From Calliopum simillimum (lineage: Eukaryota; Arthropoda; Insecta; Diptera; Lauxaniidae): a stretch of DNA of 64,000 nt. The notes beneath the pieces were generated by a model, which worked only from the letters and a program-made list of their open reading frames with translations, did no database searches and was not told where the DNA came from. The DNA lies in contig OX638368.1 in NCBI GenBank assembly GCA_951812925.1, positions 83,744,909 through 83,808,908 of the forward strand. The letters run 5' to 3'. The position numbers and the translations under genes are program-made. Position 1 is the stretch's first letter. Every line of letters starts with the position of its first letter. Shown in pieces: positions 52,366-64,000 of the stretch.

Positions 52366-54474
52366 TAAGACACAGTTAATAAATATTCACATTTTGTAAT
52401 TTTTTGGCTGTAATGCATTGCCTGCTGCTTATTAAACAATATTCAAATAATAATGCCCGAAATTGGACGAATAATTCAAATTATTTTACAGTTTTACAGT
52501 TGGCCGCTGACTGATGACTGACAAAATAAGGGTACACACTAGCGATCATGTTCGTCAGTCAAATGTGGTCTTTTTGTGGTTGACTGATGACTGACGAAAA
52601 TTAGCGGCCATACACGCAAACTAGGGGTATTCATCGATTTCCGTGGCCCCTCGATTTGACAATGTTTTCTTATAAATCGATAAAAAATAAGTGTGCTTAA
52701 GGCTTAAAGAATACGAGAAAATTAAAAAAATATTAAGAAATGTTAAATACGACGTTGTTTCAAGATATCAAGACTTAAGGAATACGAGATTACTGAAAAA
52801 ACAATTAATTTTTATGGAAAGTTAACTGTGTTTTCCCATAAAGGAGCACGATTTTTGGCTTTCATTTTATTTAGTTCACAGCTCAGAATATAAAAATTCA
52901 GGAAAAACACCCAAAAAAGTTAAGCAAATATTTGTAACATTACCTACGTTAATTAAGACAAGTTGCCTGAGCCGTTTTGGCATTTTACCCAATAATTTTA
53001 GGCAAATTATCTAAATTTTACCAAAGTTTTCTTTGTAATATTGCCTAAGAACTTAGCTGGAGCATAAAGCCCTTAGTTCTTAGGCAAATTATACTCGATT
53101 CTTAGGTGAATTTGCACAAGTTTTTCGTTCTGTGTAGCTTTTGGACAGATTCAGTATTGATTTTAAGCAGAAACAATTGCATTTGGCGAAGAAAAATTGT
53201 GTTTTTTATCAAGACAATTTACGAAGACGTTTGTTTTTTTTTATCCAAATCAAAACAATAATTGACAACTCTGACAACCAAATATTATTTCATATTTGTA
53301 AGCGATACCACTTATGAGAAAATATTCTGTGATCGTTTTCACAGATCAACGAAAAGCTGATTATCAAAAACGATAATCAAAATTGCGACAATCAATTATC
53401 ACCTTAGCCGATTCTACTCCAGGGTATTTGATATCGCCTGCAGAGAGTATATATTTATTTTCAGGGCCATTTCCACAGGGTGGGCATTGGATGTTTCAAG
53501 CACACCACCAAAGGGAGAACTTTTACACATATAAATAATATGTGAATTAAAAATTTTAAAATAATAGGGGTATTCACGATCTGGAGTAACGTCCTGAGTA
53601 ACAGGGTAACAGTGCACAACCTCAACAACAAAATATACGTAAGTAACTCTGTTACTCTTTTATTATTTTAGTCAAGCTATTTTCTACACTTTTGCCTTTT
53701 TTTACTATTTCTATAGAAACGTTTGAACTTGTTTATGATTGAGAGACAATTTTAAATTAGAAATAATTCTACAGTCAGAATCATTCAGTTCAATAGTTCA
53801 AATCATTCGATGGTACACCTCGCAAATTTTAATAGTTTTTTCCTTTTCCTGCTTTATTTTTTTCCAAATGGTTCCAACTTTGAAGACATGGAGACAAAAA
53901 CTGAAAAAGTTTGTAGAATAAATAGTGCTAGCCGGAAAACCCTAGCTTATCTTCTTCACGGGTTATTGAACTTTCAATCTATCTTTTTATACACTTTATT
54001 AATTAAATAAATCTGTGCCCAAGTTTCTAAGTATAAATTGAGATCAATTGTTCCATCTCGTCTTGACGTCGATATATTTTGAAATAAATTGGGCATTGCC
54101 CAATGGCCTAAAGTACCTTTTAGTTTGAAAAGTCAGAAAAAGTACAATTGTACCTACTTTTCCATTACTACCTTCTCAATTTCAATTATCGATACTCGAT
54201 TGCACAAAAAAGTCATGTGACGATACTCGAAGGCACGTGAGATGTCATCGTGAATTTTCATTTCAGTGTGAATTTTTTTCGTACTCCATTGTCGTCGTAG
54301 CTGAGTGGTGCTGAATTATAGAAAATTTCTTGTGTGTGTAAAACTTTAAGAATAATTTAAATACTGATTAAAAGCAGAAAATTAATAATTTAATTCATTT
54401 CTGACTTTTTAGATTGTATTTGTAATAATTTTGCAAGTGGACGAACCGAGCAAAATCGAACGAAGTGAGGAAAA
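52366..54474. other. Intergenic DNA and Vha55 promoter region
   Basis: No gene or recognised transposon. TAGGGGTATTCA occurs at 52622 and 53567 in similar context. The Vha55 transcript should start in 54260-54400; TCAGTG at 54265 fits a fly initiator, but this is a weak match. Confidence 0.4.
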
Positions 54475-61801
<7,327 letters not shown>

Positions 61802-62039
61802 ACTGTATTTAGTTAAAATTATTAAGGGCCGAGGAGTTGTTGTTTTATTGCAATATATATATTGAAAACTTACATCTAATTATAAATATATTAATTACTA
61901 CTTTAATATTAAAACAAAAATTATAAATTTAAAGAAAGTAAAAAAAAACCAAAAGTGAAGAAATGCCGCTTAAAACGTTGCTGGAGTAGATCATTAGCAT
62001 TAAAGACTCTCAGCCCTTTGTTTTCCCGCCCGTTTAAGT

Positions 62040-62045
62040 AATAAA
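62040..62045 (+). terminator. Vha55 poly(A) signal
   Basis: AATAAA 239 nt after the stop codon, the first canonical hexamer downstream. Others follow at about 62130 and 62365. Confidence 0.5.
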
Positions 62046-64000
62046 ATTGTGTATTTTAAAAAGTTCTTCAAGAAGTCATGTAAATAAGTTGTTTGCCATA
62101 CGCAATTTAAACGTCCAAAATGTATAATTGTAAAAATAAAAAGAACCGTTTCATTTGGAGTCTTACTTAAGCGCGTACCCGTATTGTAAGTCCATTTCTA
62201 TACATACTTATTTTGGTCCCAATTGTGTTTCTTGGTATTTAATATTTTTTAGTCTTAAGCTTTAAAGTCTTTTTCAATTAAAATTTCTCTTCAATATTGA
62301 TTCATGGTTTTCAAAAAAAAAAAGAAATAAGAAATTCTACATTTTTAATTCACATAGCATTCCAAAATAAAAGAAAAATGGAACTTTAACGCGCGTATTT
62401 CTTATACTAACTCAAAATATAAAAGTATTACTGTTTTTTTTTTTTTAATTTGATTTTATTGTTCGTGCTTTGGCACAAATTCGCAAAGGCATTATTGATC
62501 CAAAACTTAAAACTTGGTAATCGTTCCATTTTGATCAGCCATGTATATTGTTTAGTGACAGAATACAGTAATTTAATTAAATCTAAATTATATGCAAAGT
62601 TAAGCCGCAATAAAATGTTTGTTCAAAAGTGTAAAATATAATTATAAAAAATGATAAAAATATAAAATGTATTCTCATTTTGTTGTTAACTGTTAAAATT
62701 ACAATTTTCACCCTACTGTTTTTTATTTATTTATGTATTCTTAAATATTTAACTTGAATAGACAATAAACTTAAATGTTTGCAAGCTTTAATATAAAAAA
62801 AAAATTCGAAAGTTCCCATTTTGTGCGCATTTTTAGACATCCTTTTCATAATGGAATAATTGCCATTATTTTGCTGCATTTTAACAATTTTCTTATTGAT
62901 ATCCCCCTTTCACGACCAACGGGACATATATATCCCATTTGAATTGTTCAATGTCAGGTCTTCGTCAATAGAGAATAGATATAGATGTTCCAGTGTCATT
63001 GTCACGGCATTTAATGTTGTAAGCGATTTAGAAATATAACTTAATCAAAATACTAAAGAAACTTTTATGGAAAATCCAGCACATTCAAAAAACTGAAAAG
63101 CGGACCAAGGTACACACATCTACAAAGAACAAAACCTATTTACCAACTAGCTTTTCTATTGTAGTTGTCGCGGAGTAGGCGTCGATAAGACGACGAGCAG
63201 CGCCTGCCGTCGTCAAAGTTTTGACGCTTTTAAAAAGTGTATTTTGGTCTCTTTAACACGAATGTGCTGTTTTATTTTTTTGGGTCGGTCTAGGTTTTCT
63301 GTAAAACCGGCTTAAAAGTTATTGGGGAATCGGTGATATTACTTATAATGTTAAATCAGCTAAAAATAGAAAAGTGCTATATTCAGGCATGTTCTGAAAT
63401 CCGATTCACTTCGGAATCGGAATGAAAGCAATCTTCAAGAGCTCTGCATTGCGACAAATAAGATGGAATCGGATTTGTATTTCAACAAACATTTGTTAAT
63501 GGTTCTTTTTCGATTTACCAAAACTGCAAAATCACGGTTTATACGGTACTAGTCGCCTGGGAAGCGACTTCGTTCGCCCGTTCCCGATAACCTTTAAAAA
63601 TGTATGTCAATCATTTCTGTCAAATAGTCTAAGACTGTTGTTTTTTATATAGCTGTTTTGGACATTTTCTAGTGGATGTTATTTGTCCCGGTGCCAGAAT
63701 TTTTAAATATACCGGGTGAGGCCGTGGGAGTTTTAAATTCGAGTTTGTCCTCGAATCTCATCTCGTAACATGCCTCAGAAAGTAAAAAAAAAAACTGATA
63801 TTAAAATTATGAGGTTTCCAAAGAATCCGGTCGTAGAAAATCATGCGAATCGGACAAATGGTTCTCGAGTTATAGTGACACCGATAGACGTTGTATTTAA
63901 TATTGTAGTATGATACATTTTAATATGATCTGAAAAATTTTCGAAAATATCTCTAATTTAACATCAACATCAAAATCCTCAAAGCAACGTATCTTTGAAC
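62046..64000. other. DNA downstream of Vha55, no gene supported
   Basis: AT-rich to 62820, then mixed sequence. GC rises at 63160-63230 and 63540-63600 but no frame or family is recognised. Nothing supports a gene within the last 2 kb. Confidence 0.45.

Overview
The window is nuclear DNA of a higher fly (Brachycera, probably a large, repeat-rich genome of the calyptrate type). This is inferred from a V-ATPase subunit B gene whose predicted protein looks like the Drosophila Vha55 product, from fly-type short introns beside giant ones, and from the mix of transposable elements. Only two host genes are well supported. A 2-oxoglutarate/Fe(II) oxygenase of the isopenicillin-N-synthase-like family lies on the minus strand (exons at 25163-25247, 6150-6265, 5806-6091, 5173-5642 and 5025-5103; the last exon is not seen). 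Vha55 lies on the plus strand (four coding exons, 54475-61801). Almost everything else is repeat.

Layout. 1-5020: foldback-type repeats, including a three-unit element (918-2283) and a 2.5 kb inverted repeat with a LINE endonuclease fragment in its loop (2451-4942). 5025-25247: the oxygenase gene. Its first intron alone is 18.9 kb and holds a nearly intact Ty3/Gypsy element (9981-14867), an old Ty1/Copia element (15464-21578) carrying three later insertions (Merlin-like, a 9-bp-TSD foldback, a MITE), and a duplicated repeat with tRNA-like promoter boxes (21945-24240). 25248-42520: a few possible exons near 26.3-26.7 kb, then nested DNA transposons: a large palindrome split by a hAT element that contains a mariner and a MITE; a 1.5 kb perfect palindrome inside a Tc1/IS630-type transposase remnant; a PIF/Harbinger-like element; several MITEs.

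42521-52363: a 9.8 kb composite bounded by inverted repeats and filled with a foldback (FB-like) family. Its members have arms of about 16-bp units (AAAATCTTGAAAA-like), ends GGGATCCC and GGGTTGGG, a GC-rich core of about 95 bp, and 9-bp target duplications that can be read directly for four copies. Two generations inserted one inside another at the same core site (GGATATATT / AATATATCC), and the innermost carries a 5'-truncated I-group LINE with a 1.1 kb-codon reading frame. A 200-base assembly gap (45344-45543) lies in this cluster.

52364-64000: mostly unremarkable DNA around Vha55. Its 5.55 kb first intron contains a rearranged Tc1-like element and a 1 kb palindrome. The strongest candidate for something undescribed is the self-targeting foldback family and its core, which also occurs in a structurally different foldback at 18647-20194.
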